Assembly (NCBI GenBank): GCA_016198185.1
Contig: JACQJD010000028.1
Span: 1-53,386 of the forward strand
Source of the DNA: Deltaproteobacteria bacterium
GTDB lineage: Bacteria; Bdellovibrionota; JACOXK01; 2-02-FULL-40-11
Reading direction: 5' to 3'
DNA: 53,386 nt
Below, in pieces: positions 28,267-36,853 of this stretch (its first letter is position 1; each line of letters starts with the position of its first letter). Under the pieces are notes generated by a model. That model saw only the letters and a program-made list of their open reading frames with translations. It ran no database searches and had not been told where the DNA came from. Both the position numbers and the translations under genes were made by a program.

Positions 28267-28819
28267 TCGAAGCAAAGAACCCAGGGTCAACCGACGGATT
28301 ATTGCATCGCAAGTACGTGTGATTGGACCCGATGGAGGCCAATTGGGTGTACTGGCCCTTCGAGAGGCTTTGTCCAAAGCGGAAGAGTACGGGTTAGATT
28401 TGGTTGAAGTTGCAGGGCAAGTGACCCCACCCGTGTGTAAGATTATTGATTATGGAAAATACAAATACGAACAGAAAAAAGATCAACAACGTTCCAAAAA
28501 GAAACAAACCGTTATTAAGCTCAAAGAAATCAAATTTGGGATTATGACCGATGATCACGATATTGAACATAAGCTGCGTAAAATTCGAGAGTTTTTAGAC
28601 GAAGGGGATAAAGTTCGATTGACTGTTTTTTTTAAGGGGAGACAGATGATGCATCAAGATTTGGGGAAAAAAGTCCTTGACAAAGTAGCCCAAAAACTCA
28701 ATGATGTCGCGACTGTTGAGCAATCTGCGACCTTTGAGGGGCGCAATTTATTTATGATTCTCATTCCCAGTCGTGATAAAAAAGAAAAAGGTCAATTGCA
28801 TGAAGTTAAAGTCCAATAG
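28244..28819 (+). CDS. infC: Translation initiation factor IF-3
   Basis: The protein has 191 residues, starting at an ATG (not the AUU used in many enterics) with AAAGGA about eight bases upstream, and overlaps the thrS end by 23 bp. IF-3 binds the 30S subunit, checks the start codon and prevents premature 50S joining. The N-domain has RVIGPDGGQLGVLALREAL and GLDLVEVAGQVTPPVCKIIDYGKY; the linker is Lys-rich; the C-domain has VRLTVFFKGRQMMHQDLG. The C-terminal tail (RDKKEKGQLHEVKVQ) is a little longer than usual and overlaps the rpmI start. An ATG start implies that the classical AUU-based autoregulation is absent here. Confidence 0.96.
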   Translation: MSVFKKFNRSKEPRVNRRIIASQVRVIGPDGGQLGVLALREALSKAEEYGLDLVEVAGQVTPPVCKIIDYGKYKYEQKKDQQRSKKKQTVIKLKEIKFGIMTDDHDIEHKLRKIREFLDEGDKVRLTVFFKGRQMMHQDLGKKVLDKVAQKLNDVATVEQSATFEGRNLFMILIPSRDKKEKGQLHEVKVQ

Positions 28820-28997
28820 TGGCGCCAAAAAGAGATTTAAAATAAAAAAATCTGGAAAAATTAAGCGCAAAAAACAAGGGTTAAGACATTTGCTGACGAA
28901 TTCAAAGAGTTCAAAACGCAAAAGGAATTTAAGACATGGCGCGTATGTCGATGATAGTAATGTAAAAAACTTACGTCGCTTATTGCCGTACGGGTAA
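28800..28997 (+). CDS. rpmI: 50S ribosomal protein L35
   Basis: The protein has 65 residues, the normal L35 size. It starts at ATG 28800 (MKLKSNSGAKKRFKIKKSGK), which overlaps the last 20 bp of infC; the frame is open further upstream, but the L35 family begins here. It is very basic, with the family pattern of SGAKKRFKxxxSGK, then HLLTNSKSSKRKRNLR and a C-terminal LRRLLPYG. It is a late-assembling 50S protein. The position between infC and rplT is the standard order, and expression of rpmI and rplT is commonly controlled by L20 binding; no clear L20 operator was identified here. Confidence 0.95.
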   Translation: MKLKSNSGAKKRFKIKKSGKIKRKKQGLRHLLTNSKSSKRKRNLRHGAYVDDSNVKNLRRLLPYG

Positions 28998-29008
28998 AAA
29001 GGAAAGAT

Positions 29009-29356
29009 ATGCCAAGAGTAAAAAGAGGAACCAAGGCCAGACGCCGACGAAAAAAGATTTTAAAACTTGCCAGTGGTGCCTATAATCGAAGACATTCCAG
29101 TATTCGACGCGGAACAGAGACGGTTGAACGAGGATGGGTGTATGCGTATCGTGATCGAAAAGTGAAAAAGCGAATGTTTAGAAGTCTTTGGATTCAACGA
29201 ATTAATGCAGCCGTTCGGCCTTTTGCTTTGACGTACAGTGAGTTTATTTCAAAAGTTCAAAATGCCAATATTGGATTAAATCGAAAAATGCTTTCAGAAC
29301 TTTCCATCCGGGATCCAAAAGCGTTTGAAACCCTTGTGCGCCAAGTTTCATCCTAA
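29009..29356 (+). CDS. rplT: 50S ribosomal protein L20
   Basis: The protein has 115 residues, the standard L20 length, starting PRVKRGTKARRRRKKILKLA with a good Shine-Dalgarno (AAAGGAAAG) just upstream. L20 is essential for early 50S assembly by binding 23S rRNA, and in many bacteria it represses its own operon. The conserved middle (YRDRKVKKRMFRSLWIQRIN) and the end (LSIRDPKAFETLVRQV) are intact. It lies 11 bp after rpmI and 3 bp before pheS. Confidence 0.97.
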   Translation: MPRVKRGTKARRRRKKILKLASGAYNRRHSSIRRGTETVERGWVYAYRDRKVKKRMFRSLWIQRINAAVRPFALTYSEFISKVQNANIGLNRKMLSELSIRDPKAFETLVRQVSS

Positions 29357-29359
29357 GCA

Positions 29360-30391
29360 ATGAGTATCTCTCTCGCCGAGAAACTTGAAGAAATTAAACT
29401 GCAAGCGCTTCAAAAACTAAAATCAAATACATTAGATGAAACTTCGATTGAAGCTTTTCGGGTTGAATATTTAGGCAAACAGGGCAAACTTACTCAGATT
29501 TTGAAAGACATTGGCAGTCTATCCTCGGAACAACGTCCTGCCATGGGGCGATTGGCCAATGAAGTTAAGCACATGGTTGCGCAAGGGATTGAAACGGTCA
29601 TCACAGAGCTCAAACGAAAGGAACGTTCCAAAAATCTGTTAGAAGGGGAGATGGATCTAACCTTGCCTTCTCGAGCACGCTACCAAGGGCATCGCCATTT
29701 AATTTCAAAAACCATTACTGAAATTTCGCATATTTTTTCGAAATATGGATTCCAAGTGGGTGAGGGGCCTGAGATTGAATCGGAGTATTACAATTTTGAT
29801 GCACTCAATACACCTGCGTTTCATCCGGCACGCGATATGCATGATACTTTTTATATAACTGAAAAGACGGTTTTACGGACCCATACCTCTCCCGTTCAAA
29901 TTCGGACGATGGAAAAATTTAAACCCCCGCTTCGAATTATTGCACCTGGGACGGTTTATCGACACGATGACGATGCCTCTCATTCACCGATGTTTCATCA
30001 AATAGAAGGGCTTTGGGTAGACACTCATGTTTCCATGGGGCATTTGAAAGGGCTCATTACAGCGTTTGTTCAGACCTTTTTTTCAGCTTCCACGCAGGTT
30101 CAGCTTCGTCCCAGTTATTTTCCATTTACAGAACCTTCCGCGGAATTAGATATTGAATGTGTCTTTTGCAAGGGGAAGGGATGTACGCTTTGCAAACAGA
30201 GTGGTTGGCTGGAAGTGGCAGGGTGTGGCATGGTCCATCCCAATGTGTTTAAGGCGGTTCATTACGATGTTCAAAAAATTTCTGGGTGTGCGTTCGGAAT
30301 GGGGATTGAACGACTGGTCATGTTGCGACATCGTATCCCCAACATCAAACTCTTGTATGAAAATGATATTCGCTTTTTGAGGCAATTTTAA
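29360..30391 (+). CDS. pheS: Phenylalanyl-tRNA synthetase alpha subunit
   Basis: The protein has 343 residues, close to the family norm. The alpha subunit carries the catalytic class II core of the alpha2beta2 enzyme that charges tRNA-Phe. An N-terminal coiled coil (about 1-90) contacts tRNA. The core shows GPEIESEYYNFDALNTP, HPARDMHDTFYI, the motif-2 segment TVYRHDDDASHSPMFHQIEG, and the motif-3 segment GCAFGMGIERLVMLRHRI. It starts 3 bp after rplT, and its TAA shares one base with the pheT ATG (TAATG), so the two subunits are translationally coupled for stoichiometric production. Cys-rich IECVFCKGKGCTLC in the core is typical. Confidence 0.97.
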   Translation: MSISLAEKLEEIKLQALQKLKSNTLDETSIEAFRVEYLGKQGKLTQILKDIGSLSSEQRPAMGRLANEVKHMVAQGIETVITELKRKERSKNLLEGEMDLTLPSRARYQGHRHLISKTITEISHIFSKYGFQVGEGPEIESEYYNFDALNTPAFHPARDMHDTFYITEKTVLRTHTSPVQIRTMEKFKPPLRIIAPGTVYRHDDDASHSPMFHQIEGLWVDTHVSMGHLKGLITAFVQTFFSASTQVQLRPSYFPFTEPSAELDIECVFCKGKGCTLCKQSGWLEVAGCGMVHPNVFKAVHYDVQKISGCAFGMGIERLVMLRHRIPNIKLLYENDIRFLRQF

Positions 30392-32769
30392 TGTTCATTG
30401 ATTCAGCGTGGTTAAAACAATACGTTTCTTTACCGAAAGATTTTGGCCTGCTTTCCAAAAAATTAACACAGGCAGGATTTGAAATAACTTCACTTTCAAA
30501 ACCAGAATTGGATACGACGTATTTACGCATTGCCAAAATTATTGCCTCAAAGCCCCATCCCAATGCAGATCGTCTAACGCTTTGCCAGGTAGAAACTCAA
30601 GATGGAAAGTTTCAGATTGTGTGTGGCGCTAAAAATTTTAAAGTGGGGGATCATGGTATTTTAGCCACCCCGGGTGCCGTTCTTCCAAATGGCATGGTGA
30701 TTCAAGAGACACATATTAGAGGTGAACACTCTCAAGGCATGCTGTGTTCAGAAAAAGAATTGGGTCTGAAAGAAGCTCAAGGTATTTTGATTTTATCAGC
30801 GGATGCAGATGTGTCTCAAAATGTGAGAACCGTTTTAGGGTTAGAGGAGGTCGTTTTTGAGTTACAAGTGACACCCAATCGCCCGGATGCGATGAGTCAT
30901 ATTGGGGTAGCACGTGAAATTTCTGCAATTTTTCACAAACCGCTAAAACTACCTCGCCCGAAATTTTCAGTTTCAAAGGGAAAAACAGCACTATCGGTGA
31001 AAGTGATTGTCCAAGATTCAAAAAAATGTCCTCGATATATGGGGTGCTTGATTCAAAATATTCAGATTGGCCCCTCCCCCGTATGGTTGGTCAAAAGATT
31101 AAAAGCTGTGGGTTTGCGATCCATCAATAATGTTGTGGATGTTACGAATTATGTTCTTATGGAATATGGGCAACCGATTCATGCATTTGATGCAGATCGA
31201 ATTCAAAATCATACGATTTTGGTTCGTTCTGCAAAAGAAGGTGAAACGCTTAACACGCTAGATGAGCAAACTCGAAAACTAGAGTCCTCTGATTTGGTGA
31301 TTGCCGACATTCAAGGTCCGATAGGCTTGGCTGGCATGATGGGCGGGAAAGACAGCGAAGTTTCGTTGCAGACCAAAAATATTTTTATAGAAAGTGCCTA
31401 TTTTGATCCTGTCACCATCCGAAAAACATCCAAACGATTGGGACTACATTCCGAGGCCTCTCGTCGATTTGAAAAAGGGGTGGATATTGAAGCTATTTCA
31501 GCTGCATTGGAACGTGTTACGGAGCTCATTCTTCAGGTTGCGGGTGGAACAGTTCAAGAGAAGGCTTTGGATGACTACCCTAAAAAATTTAAGCGCAAAG
31601 AGGTTGAACTCACGCAAGCAAAATTAGATCTTTATTTGGGAAATGTTTTTACGTTAGCGCAAGCCAAGAAAACATTAGAAACGTTAGGCTTTAAGACCCT
31701 TCAATTTTCCTCTCAGAAGTTACGTGTTCAAGTGCCTGGGTTTCGCATCGATGTTACTCAGGAAGTGGATTTAATTGAAGAAGTTGCGCGATTACTGGGG
31801 TATGACAAAATTCCTGCGCAAGAACCCACAGGGCATCTTCAGTTATCTCAAAAAATTGAAAAAGATCATTCTTTGGAAGAGAGCCTAAAAACTTTTTTAA
31901 CCGGTGTTGGGTTTTTAGAAGTTATTCATCCTAGCTTTTGTTCACCAGAAGACTTGATAAAACTCAAGTGGAACACGCCAACGGTTGCTATTTCAAATCC
32001 TATTGGATTGGACACATCGAGACTGCGTCCAACGTTGCTCATCGGTTTATTGAAAACGCTCCATTTTAATATGAATCGTCAAGAGAAAGACTTGATGCTT
32101 TATGAGATGAGACCTGTCTTTTTCCCGCCGCAGGGTCAGAGATCCATGTTGACGGGTGTTGTGTGTGGAAACCGCATGCCTTCCCATTGGGGTGAAAAAG
32201 ATCAAAAATTTGATTTTTTTGATCTGAAAGCTATTGTGGAGGGATTATTTGAAACCACGAAGATCAAAACCCAGAAACTGAAGTTTCATGAAACGGCCCC
32301 AGCCTATTATCATCCTGGAATTCAAGGTAACATTATTTTACAAAATAAATTTCTGGGCTCCTTGGGACAATTGCATCCAGAGGTCCAAGAGGCTTTTCAT
32401 TTAAAAGAAGATGTTTTTATTTTTGAGATTGACATAGATCTGCTGAGATCTGATCTAGGGCAGGGGACGTTCTTTAAACCCCTGCCAAAATATCCTTTTG
32501 TTCGAAGAGATATTTCGTTTTTAGTACCAAAAAGCGTTACACATTCGGATATTTCAAAAGTTATTTGGAGTGCGGGGGATCCCATGATCACCGATGTTGA
32601 GCTCTTTGACCTTTATTTGGGGACACAAGTTAAATCGGGATATAAAAGTTTGGCCTATCGTTTAACCTATCACTTATTAGAGCGAACCTTAACCGATGCT
32701 GAAGTCCAAAAAATTCACGAACAAATTTCAAAAGCCCTACAAAAAGAATGCAACGCCGAAATTCGCTAA
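30391..32769 (+). CDS. pheT: Phenylalanyl-tRNA synthetase beta subunit
   Basis: A full-length beta subunit of 792 residues. Domains in order: an N-terminal OB-fold tRNA-binding domain (about 39-150, with PHPNADRLTLCQVETQDG and VCGAKNF); the B3/B4 editing domain (about 210-390, with GLRSINNVVDVTNYVLMEYG), which hydrolyses Tyr-tRNA-Phe; the B5 domain (about 400-475, RIDVTQEVDLIEEVARLLGYDKIP); the pseudo-catalytic core; and a C-terminal FDX-ACB anticodon-binding domain (about 700-792, FVRRDISFLVPKS, YRLTYHLLERTLTDAEV). It is the last gene of the operon. A 7-bp hairpin (CAACGCC/GGCGTTG) spans its stop codon, without a T run. Confidence 0.97.
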   Translation: MFIDSAWLKQYVSLPKDFGLLSKKLTQAGFEITSLSKPELDTTYLRIAKIIASKPHPNADRLTLCQVETQDGKFQIVCGAKNFKVGDHGILATPGAVLPNGMVIQETHIRGEHSQGMLCSEKELGLKEAQGILILSADADVSQNVRTVLGLEEVVFELQVTPNRPDAMSHIGVAREISAIFHKPLKLPRPKFSVSKGKTALSVKVIVQDSKKCPRYMGCLIQNIQIGPSPVWLVKRLKAVGLRSINNVVDVTNYVLMEYGQPIHAFDADRIQNHTILVRSAKEGETLNTLDEQTRKLESSDLVIADIQGPIGLAGMMGGKDSEVSLQTKNIFIESAYFDPVTIRKTSKRLGLHSEASRRFEKGVDIEAISAALERVTELILQVAGGTVQEKALDDYPKKFKRKEVELTQAKLDLYLGNVFTLAQAKKTLETLGFKTLQFSSQKLRVQVPGFRIDVTQEVDLIEEVARLLGYDKIPAQEPTGHLQLSQKIEKDHSLEESLKTFLTGVGFLEVIHPSFCSPEDLIKLKWNTPTVAISNPIGLDTSRLRPTLLIGLLKTLHFNMNRQEKDLMLYEMRPVFFPPQGQRSMLTGVVCGNRMPSHWGEKDQKFDFFDLKAIVEGLFETTKIKTQKLKFHETAPAYYHPGIQGNIILQNKFLGSLGQLHPEVQEAFHLKEDVFIFEIDIDLLRSDLGQGTFFKPLPKYPFVRRDISFLVPKSVTHSDISKVIWSAGDPMITDVELFDLYLGTQVKSGYKSLAYRLTYHLLERTLTDAEVQKIHEQISKALQKECNAEIR

Positions 32770-32778
32770 GAGGCGTTG
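32751..32778 (+). terminator. Hairpin at the pheT stop (weak terminator candidate)
   Basis: CAACGCC (32751-32757) pairs with GGCGTTG (32772-32778) across a 14-base loop that includes the TAA stop. No U tract follows, so it may only stabilise the 3' end or attenuate read-through into ihfA. Confidence 0.35.
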
Positions 32779-32816
32779 AATAAGTCGAATGCTATTCTTC
32801 TTTGGATAATAAATAT

Positions 32817-32845
32817 TTGACACAATTTGAAGGCTCTGGTAGAAT
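32817..32845 (+). promoter_or_regulatory. Sigma70-type promoter of ihfA-merR
   Basis: TTGACA at 32817-32822 and TAGAAT at 32840-32845 with an exact 17-base spacer. The predicted transcript starts near 32852, about 46 bases before the ihfA ATG, so ihfA and the MerR gene can be expressed separately from pheT. Confidence 0.7.
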
Positions 32846-32897
32846 TTTGTGAGTATTATTCAATAGTTGCAGTATCTAACGATGGGCGGGGGTGAAT

Positions 32898-33182
32898 ATG
32901 ACAAAGGCAGATCTTATTGAAAAAGTGTATCAAAAGGTGGGATTTTCAAAAAAAGAATCCTCAGATTTGGTTGAACTCATTTTTAAGATTGTCAAAAGTG
33001 CCTTAGGTCGTTCTGAAAGAATTAAAATTTCCGGATTTGGAAATTTCGTAGTCCGTCAGAAAAAGGCGCGGATTGGTCGGAATCCTCAGACAGGAGCTTC
33101 GATGACGATTTCAGCGCGGAAAGTGTTGACATTCCATCCAAGCCACGTTTTAAAAGCTGAGCTCAATCCTAACCGAAAATAG
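32898..33182 (+). CDS. ihfA: Integration host factor alpha subunit (HU/IHF family)
   Basis: The protein has 94 residues from ATG 32898 with GGGGGTG just upstream; a GTG two codons earlier is possible. It bends DNA as a heterodimer with IHF-beta in recombination, replication and transcription. The start MTKADLIEKVYQKVGFSKKES is diagnostic of IhfA; the beta-arm has GFGNFVVRQKKARIGRNPQTG, and the closing FHPSHVLKAELN is conserved. Position after pheT matches the well-known pheST-ihfA order of Proteobacteria. It has its own predicted promoter. IHF-alpha as opposed to plain HU supports a proteobacterial-type relative. Confidence 0.93.
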   Translation: MTKADLIEKVYQKVGFSKKESSDLVELIFKIVKSALGRSERIKISGFGNFVVRQKKARIGRNPQTGASMTISARKVLTFHPSHVLKAELNPNRK

Positions 33183-33192
33183 AGATGGTTGA

Positions 33193-33570
33193 ATGATGTT
33201 AACCAAAGAACAGTTTACTCCTCAGATTCCAGATAGACTTTATTTTAAAATTGGAGAAGTCAGTCAATTGACTGGCGTGGAAACATATGTGCTTCGTTAT
33301 TGGGAAACAGAATTTGATGAATTGAAGCCGGATAAATCAAAAGCAAATCAAAGGGTTTATGAAAAAAGAGACATTGAAAATATTTTACGGATCAAGCAAC
33401 TTTTATGGAAAGAACGTTTTAGCATTGAAGGCGCCCGTCAAAGATTAAAAGAATTGAAAAAAGAACATCGTAAGATGAGAGCTTCAGAAGAAAATTCTCC
33501 AGCCAATCAAAAACTTAAAACCTTAAAGCGCGAATTAAAAGATCTGGTTCAGTTTTGTAGGTCAAATTAA
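33193..33570 (+). CDS. MerR-family transcriptional regulator
   Basis: The protein has 125 residues beginning ATGATG; either ATG may serve. A MerR-type winged helix-turn-helix occupies about residues 15-85: LYFKIGEVSQLTGVETYVLRYWETEFDELKP, then NQRVYEKRDIENILRIKQLLW. The C-terminal part is a Lys/Glu-rich coiled coil for dimerisation, without metal-binding Cys or a ligand domain. This short MerR protein next to ihfA is a recurring arrangement in Deltaproteobacteria and relatives. Its target is unknown; it is probably not a metal sensor. It is 10 bp after ihfA and shares its transcript. Confidence 0.88.
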   Translation: MMLTKEQFTPQIPDRLYFKIGEVSQLTGVETYVLRYWETEFDELKPDKSKANQRVYEKRDIENILRIKQLLWKERFSIEGARQRLKELKKEHRKMRASEENSPANQKLKTLKRELKDLVQFCRSN

Positions 33571-33621
33571 ATATTGACATGAGTTAGTGCGTTGATTCAG
33601 ATAGTTCAAAAGAACGGGCTA

Positions 33622-33636
33622 TTCAAAAGAGCCCAG
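33622..33636 (+). repeat. Fragment of the TTCAAAARAGCCCAG dispersed repeat
   Basis: TTCAAAAGAGCCCAG here matches TTCAAAAAAGCCCAG at 25467-25481 with one difference. Just upstream GGGCT (33616-33620) pairs with AGCCC (33630-33634) as a small hairpin. It lies between the MerR gene and tRNA-Pro. Confidence 0.5.
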
Positions 33637-33662
33637 ATACTCCCCAGGATGGTAACGACGTA

Positions 33663-33741
33663 CGGGATGTGGCTTAGCCTGGTCTAGAGCACTCCCTTGG
33701 GGTGGGAGAGATCGCTGGTTCGAATCCAGTCATCCCGACCA
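33663..33741 (+). tRNA. tRNA-Pro (GGG anticodon)
   Basis: The acceptor pairs CGGGATG with CATCCCG (7 bp). The D arm is GCTT/GAGC. The anticodon arm is CTCCC/GGGAG around TTGGGGT (anticodon GGG, reading CCC and CCU). The T arm is GCTGG/CCAGT around TTCGAAT. The discriminator A is followed by an encoded CCA, unlike the tRNA-Val in this window. Confidence 0.93.
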
Positions 33742-33789
33742 AACCTCGTGTAGGGCAAACGCACCGGTCTTGGCCAGATCAATTCCCTT

Positions 33790-34905
33790 TTATAGGTTAT
33801 TCATCTTAAGGGTTTTAAAAACTTTGTTGGCAATTACGTTTAATCCTAAATGCGTATAATGACAATGGTCGAAAAAGAGCGCTTCACTTTTATATTTTTT
33901 TAGCGTTGGACGGGGATCAAGATAAATAATCCCATGGTCTTTACAAAATTTTTCAATCTCTTTTTGCGGTTCCAACAGATCCAGGGTGTTGCTACCTGCA
34001 GCATAGATTTGCATCTCTACTGGAAAACAAATGATCATTAATTTAAAGTTATGTTTCTGACTTAAAAGGACGAGTCGGTTTAGTTTGTCAAAGACTTCTT
34101 TTTTGCCAGACTTCTGCCATGCAATCCCCCAATCTCGAAAAGCCATATGAATGAGACGATCGACATCATTTTTATCAGAGACCCATGTTTTTTTGGAATA
34201 GAGATCTTTCCACATGAATCTATTTTTTTCCCAATATTTATACTGAATTTTAATCATATATTTCATGGTGACTTTTTCTAAGGCATGGTAAAGGGCGCTG
34301 TTCTTTAAAATCCTGTTGGAAGACAAAGTTAAAAAAGTGTTTTTTGGGTGAAAGAATGTTTTTCCATCATTTAAGTAATACCCCAGAATGACAATATCTG
34401 GTTTGTGTTTCAGTAATCTTCTTTCTAAGAGAAGATATTCTTGAGCAATGCCATAATCAGAAATACCAGCATTGTAAACTTCAAATTTTTTGTTCTTGCT
34501 TTCTGTGTTTAATAAATTTTCCAATAGATTCGGATAGGTTTGGTCATTGCTGGCATCCGGACCTTCTGTGATAGAATCTCCTAAGCAAATAATTTTAATG
34601 ACATCTTGAGATTTTACAGTAGAAAACTCTCTTGTTTTTAATCCTTCTCGATTGGTCGTAACTAAAAATGGCTGCCCCTTGGAATCTTTCAAGTATCTTC
34701 GGGAATTAGGCTCAAGTGTCCAGCCTAACCACGGGTCATTTTTTACACCTTCCATGAGGTATTCTGATCGGATGGGTTCTTTTTTAAAAAAATAATAAAC
34801 TCTAAATGTAACTTCAAAAAGTAACAAACAGGCACCCATAGCAATGCCACAAAAAATAAAATTTTTAATGGTACGAATCAGAAAGGCAATTTTAGCAACT
34901 ACCAC
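33790..34905 (-). CDS. Membrane-anchored SGNH/GDSL hydrolase
   Basis: The protein has 371 residues from a GTG at 34905; no good Shine-Dalgarno is visible. One N-terminal membrane segment (about 12-32, FIFCGIAMGACLLLFEVTF) leaves the catalytic domain in the periplasm. SGNH blocks are visible: block I CLGDSITEGPD with the nucleophile Ser, a Gly in VYNAGISDYG, block III LGYYLNDGK with the Asn, and block V with DHCHYTHLGLNV supplying Asp/His. Such enzymes de-acetylate or de-esterify glycans, lipids or peptidoglycan. It is the last gene of a three-gene minus run, 20 bp after a CheY-like regulator, so it may belong to a signalling-controlled envelope modification. The substrate is unknown. Confidence 0.85.
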   Translation of the reverse strand: MVVAKIAFLIRTIKNFIFCGIAMGACLLLFEVTFRVYYFFKKEPIRSEYLMEGVKNDPWLGWTLEPNSRRYLKDSKGQPFLVTTNREGLKTREFSTVKSQDVIKIICLGDSITEGPDASNDQTYPNLLENLLNTESKNKKFEVYNAGISDYGIAQEYLLLERRLLKHKPDIVILGYYLNDGKTFFHPKNTFLTLSSNRILKNSALYHALEKVTMKYMIKIQYKYWEKNRFMWKDLYSKKTWVSDKNDVDRLIHMAFRDWGIAWQKSGKKEVFDKLNRLVLLSQKHNFKLMIICFPVEMQIYAAGSNTLDLLEPQKEIEKFCKDHGIIYLDPRPTLKKYKSEALFFDHCHYTHLGLNVIANKVFKTLKMNNL

Positions 34906-34925
34906 GATTCATGGAAACAAAAAAA

Positions 34926-35300
34926 TTATTTTTTTGAGAGCAGTCGATCTATTTCTTTTTTTAGCCCCTCAAATTCAAAAGGCTTGGTAACATAGACATC
35001 TGCGCCTACTTCCAGCCCCCAAAATCGGTCGGCTTCTTGGGCTTTGGCGGTAAACATCACCACGGGAATGTGTTTTAGGTTGGGATCTTTTTTCATTTCT
35101 CTGCAAACTTGATACCCATTTATTTTTGGCATCATGATATCTAAAACAATCAGATCTGGTTTTTGCTTCTTCATTTCTTCCAGCGCTTGTTCTCCATTAT
35201 AGGCTTCCAGGACATGAAAACCTTCAGATTCAAATTTGAGTTTTAACATTTCTACGAGATCTGGTTCGTCATCGGCAATGAGTATGGTTCGGTTTGGCAT
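34926..35300 (-). CDS. Single-domain response regulator (CheY-like)
   Basis: A 124-residue receiver domain with no output domain. The acidic pair is Asp10/Asp11 (ILIADDEPD), the phospho-accepting residue is Asp54 (LIVLDIMMPKINGY), the switch Thr is in VVMFTAKA, and the Lys is in YVTKPFE, so it is complete. A strong GGAGG precedes the ATG. It lies 11 bp after a HAMP-containing sensor that itself appears unable to phosphorylate. The regulator must therefore either receive phosphate from another kinase or work with a partner protein. It acts in the cytoplasm. PleD-like or stand-alone regulators look similar; no GGDEF follows. Confidence 0.93.
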   Translation of the reverse strand: MPNRTILIADDEPDLVEMLKLKFESEGFHVLEAYNGEQALEEMKKQKPDLIVLDIMMPKINGYQVCREMKKDPNLKHIPVVMFTAKAQEADRFWGLEVGADVYVTKPFEFEGLKKEIDRLLSKK

Positions 35301-35311
35301 GGTATCCTCCT

Positions 35312-36853
35312 CTAGGCAGCCCTTTTTGTCTTGCTTTGGTTAATGGCTTCAATGGGTTTTTCTGTAATAAAAACCAAGTTTCGAATGGTTTCATGGACAA
35401 TATCCATAATATGTTGTTTTTCTTCTTGCGTTAGAGACGGTATATCTAAATTAGAAAGGGCTTGTTGAATGATGGACAGCGCATTTCTAATCTCAAAAAA
35501 CAAAAGAGAAATAAAATTGGACTCCAGAAGCTCTGTGTCTTTCGGGGTGATGGCTTGGTGGTCACTTTGGGAAAGAGAAACCTTGTTTTGAAGGGCGCGG
35601 TAGAGTTTTAGAATATCCTGATTCGATAACCGTAATTGTGCACGCATCCGATGAAGTCGATCGGCCATGTCATTAAAAGCAATAGAAAGTCTTGAAATTT
35701 CATCCTGGCAAGCGTCAACGGGGATTTTTTGCTCTAGATTGCCTTCGCCCATTTTTTCAATAGAGGTTGTTAATGTTTGAAGTGGATCAATGAGATATTT
35801 GGAGAAATAGAAGCCGAGAAGAATTCCAAAGGCTAAGATAACTCCCAAAAAAATAAAAAACAGTCGCGCATGCCATATTCGGGTGGATTGAATCTGGGAG
35901 AGGGTATGTGAAAGAGATGCTTGAACATGAGAGGCAAGTATTTCGGTGGACGCTTTTGTTTTTTCAAACACCTCATTTAAGGTGTCAATGGACTTCCAGA
36001 CGGTAAGCATATTTTTGATTTCATCTTGATAAAAATCATAAAGTTTTCCTTGGTTCAGAAGCATTTCTCTGTATTTTAAATTTAATATTTTTATCTGATG
36101 AAGATGTTGCCGCCCCCTAGGCTCTGTAAGTTGTGTGGCCATCATCTTCCATTTTTCATCAAAGCGTTTCATGTTTTTGAGAAACACCTGTTTCCTGTCT
36201 TCCAATCGATCTGTTAATTCTTCTTCGGTGAGGACCTCAAAAGGCATCACGAGAGATTTTGAAAACAAGGAGGTTGCTTGAGAGAGCAATCGAATCATTT
36301 CTTCGATAGCAGAGGTTAAAATCGGCGTCTGCTTTTCTAGCTGACGCAATGTTGAAAGTTGTGCATCGAAAAGGGCCTCGTACTCTTTTTGAAGGCTTTC
36401 CTTAAATTGAGCTTTTGCCAAAAGCTCTTCATGGGTTTCAAACAAAGTATCGGCCAGGGTCGTATATTCGTGAATGTTATGTTTGGATTGGACCAATGCG
36501 GTTTTAATTTTTTCTGAGGTGTTGTTGTCTAATTTGTGGAGTTGCACTTCTACTTCTTGATACAGTTTTTGATAATTACTTTTCCAGGTTCCTAATTTGG
36601 TAGGATCCCTTTCAAGCGTATATCGAACCACCCAATTTTTGCTTTCTCTGAGTTTATCCGTGAGCATCTGGGCATTGACATAAGCAGGATAAATGCTGTC
36701 TGATACCATCAGAATGTTCTGTTGAAGTCTGATTAAATAAAGTCCAGCAAAGATCATTAAAAGGATCAGTAGGGCGGTTTGAAGTCCCAAAGGGAGGAGA
36801 AGCTTGGTTTTGAGGCAAGAGCGCAGTCCTTTCAATGGGTTTTGAATCTTCAT
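35312..36853 (-). CDS. HAMP-domain sensor with degenerate histidine-kinase dimerisation domain (kinase-dead)
   Basis: The protein has 513 residues. TM1 is at about 19-41 and TM2 at about 332-352, enclosing a ~290-residue helical periplasmic sensor of the four-helix type. A HAMP domain follows (about 353-405, KYLIDPLQTLTTSIEKMGEGNLEQ). The C-terminal part resembles a HisKA helix pair, FFEIRNALSIIQQALSNL, in which the H-box His is replaced by Phe (expected HEIRN). The protein ends soon after it, with no N/G boxes of an ATPase domain. It thus cannot act as an ordinary kinase. It is 11 bp upstream of the CheY-like regulator, so it may modulate that protein or pair with a separate kinase. Chemoreceptor ancestry is less likely, because no signalling hairpin is seen. 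Confidence 0.75.
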   Translation of the reverse strand: MKIQNPLKGLRSCLKTKLLLPLGLQTALLILLMIFAGLYLIRLQQNILMVSDSIYPAYVNAQMLTDKLRESKNWVVRYTLERDPTKLGTWKSNYQKLYQEVEVQLHKLDNNTSEKIKTALVQSKHNIHEYTTLADTLFETHEELLAKAQFKESLQKEYEALFDAQLSTLRQLEKQTPILTSAIEEMIRLLSQATSLFSKSLVMPFEVLTEEELTDRLEDRKQVFLKNMKRFDEKWKMMATQLTEPRGRQHLHQIKILNLKYREMLLNQGKLYDFYQDEIKNMLTVWKSIDTLNEVFEKTKASTEILASHVQASLSHTLSQIQSTRIWHARLFFIFLGVILAFGILLGFYFSKYLIDPLQTLTTSIEKMGEGNLEQKIPVDACQDEISRLSIAFNDMADRLHRMRAQLRLSNQDILKLYRALQNKVSLSQSDHQAITPKDTELLESNFISLLFFEIRNALSIIQQALSNLDIPSLTQEEKQHIMDIVHETIRNLVFITEKPIEAINQSKTKRAA

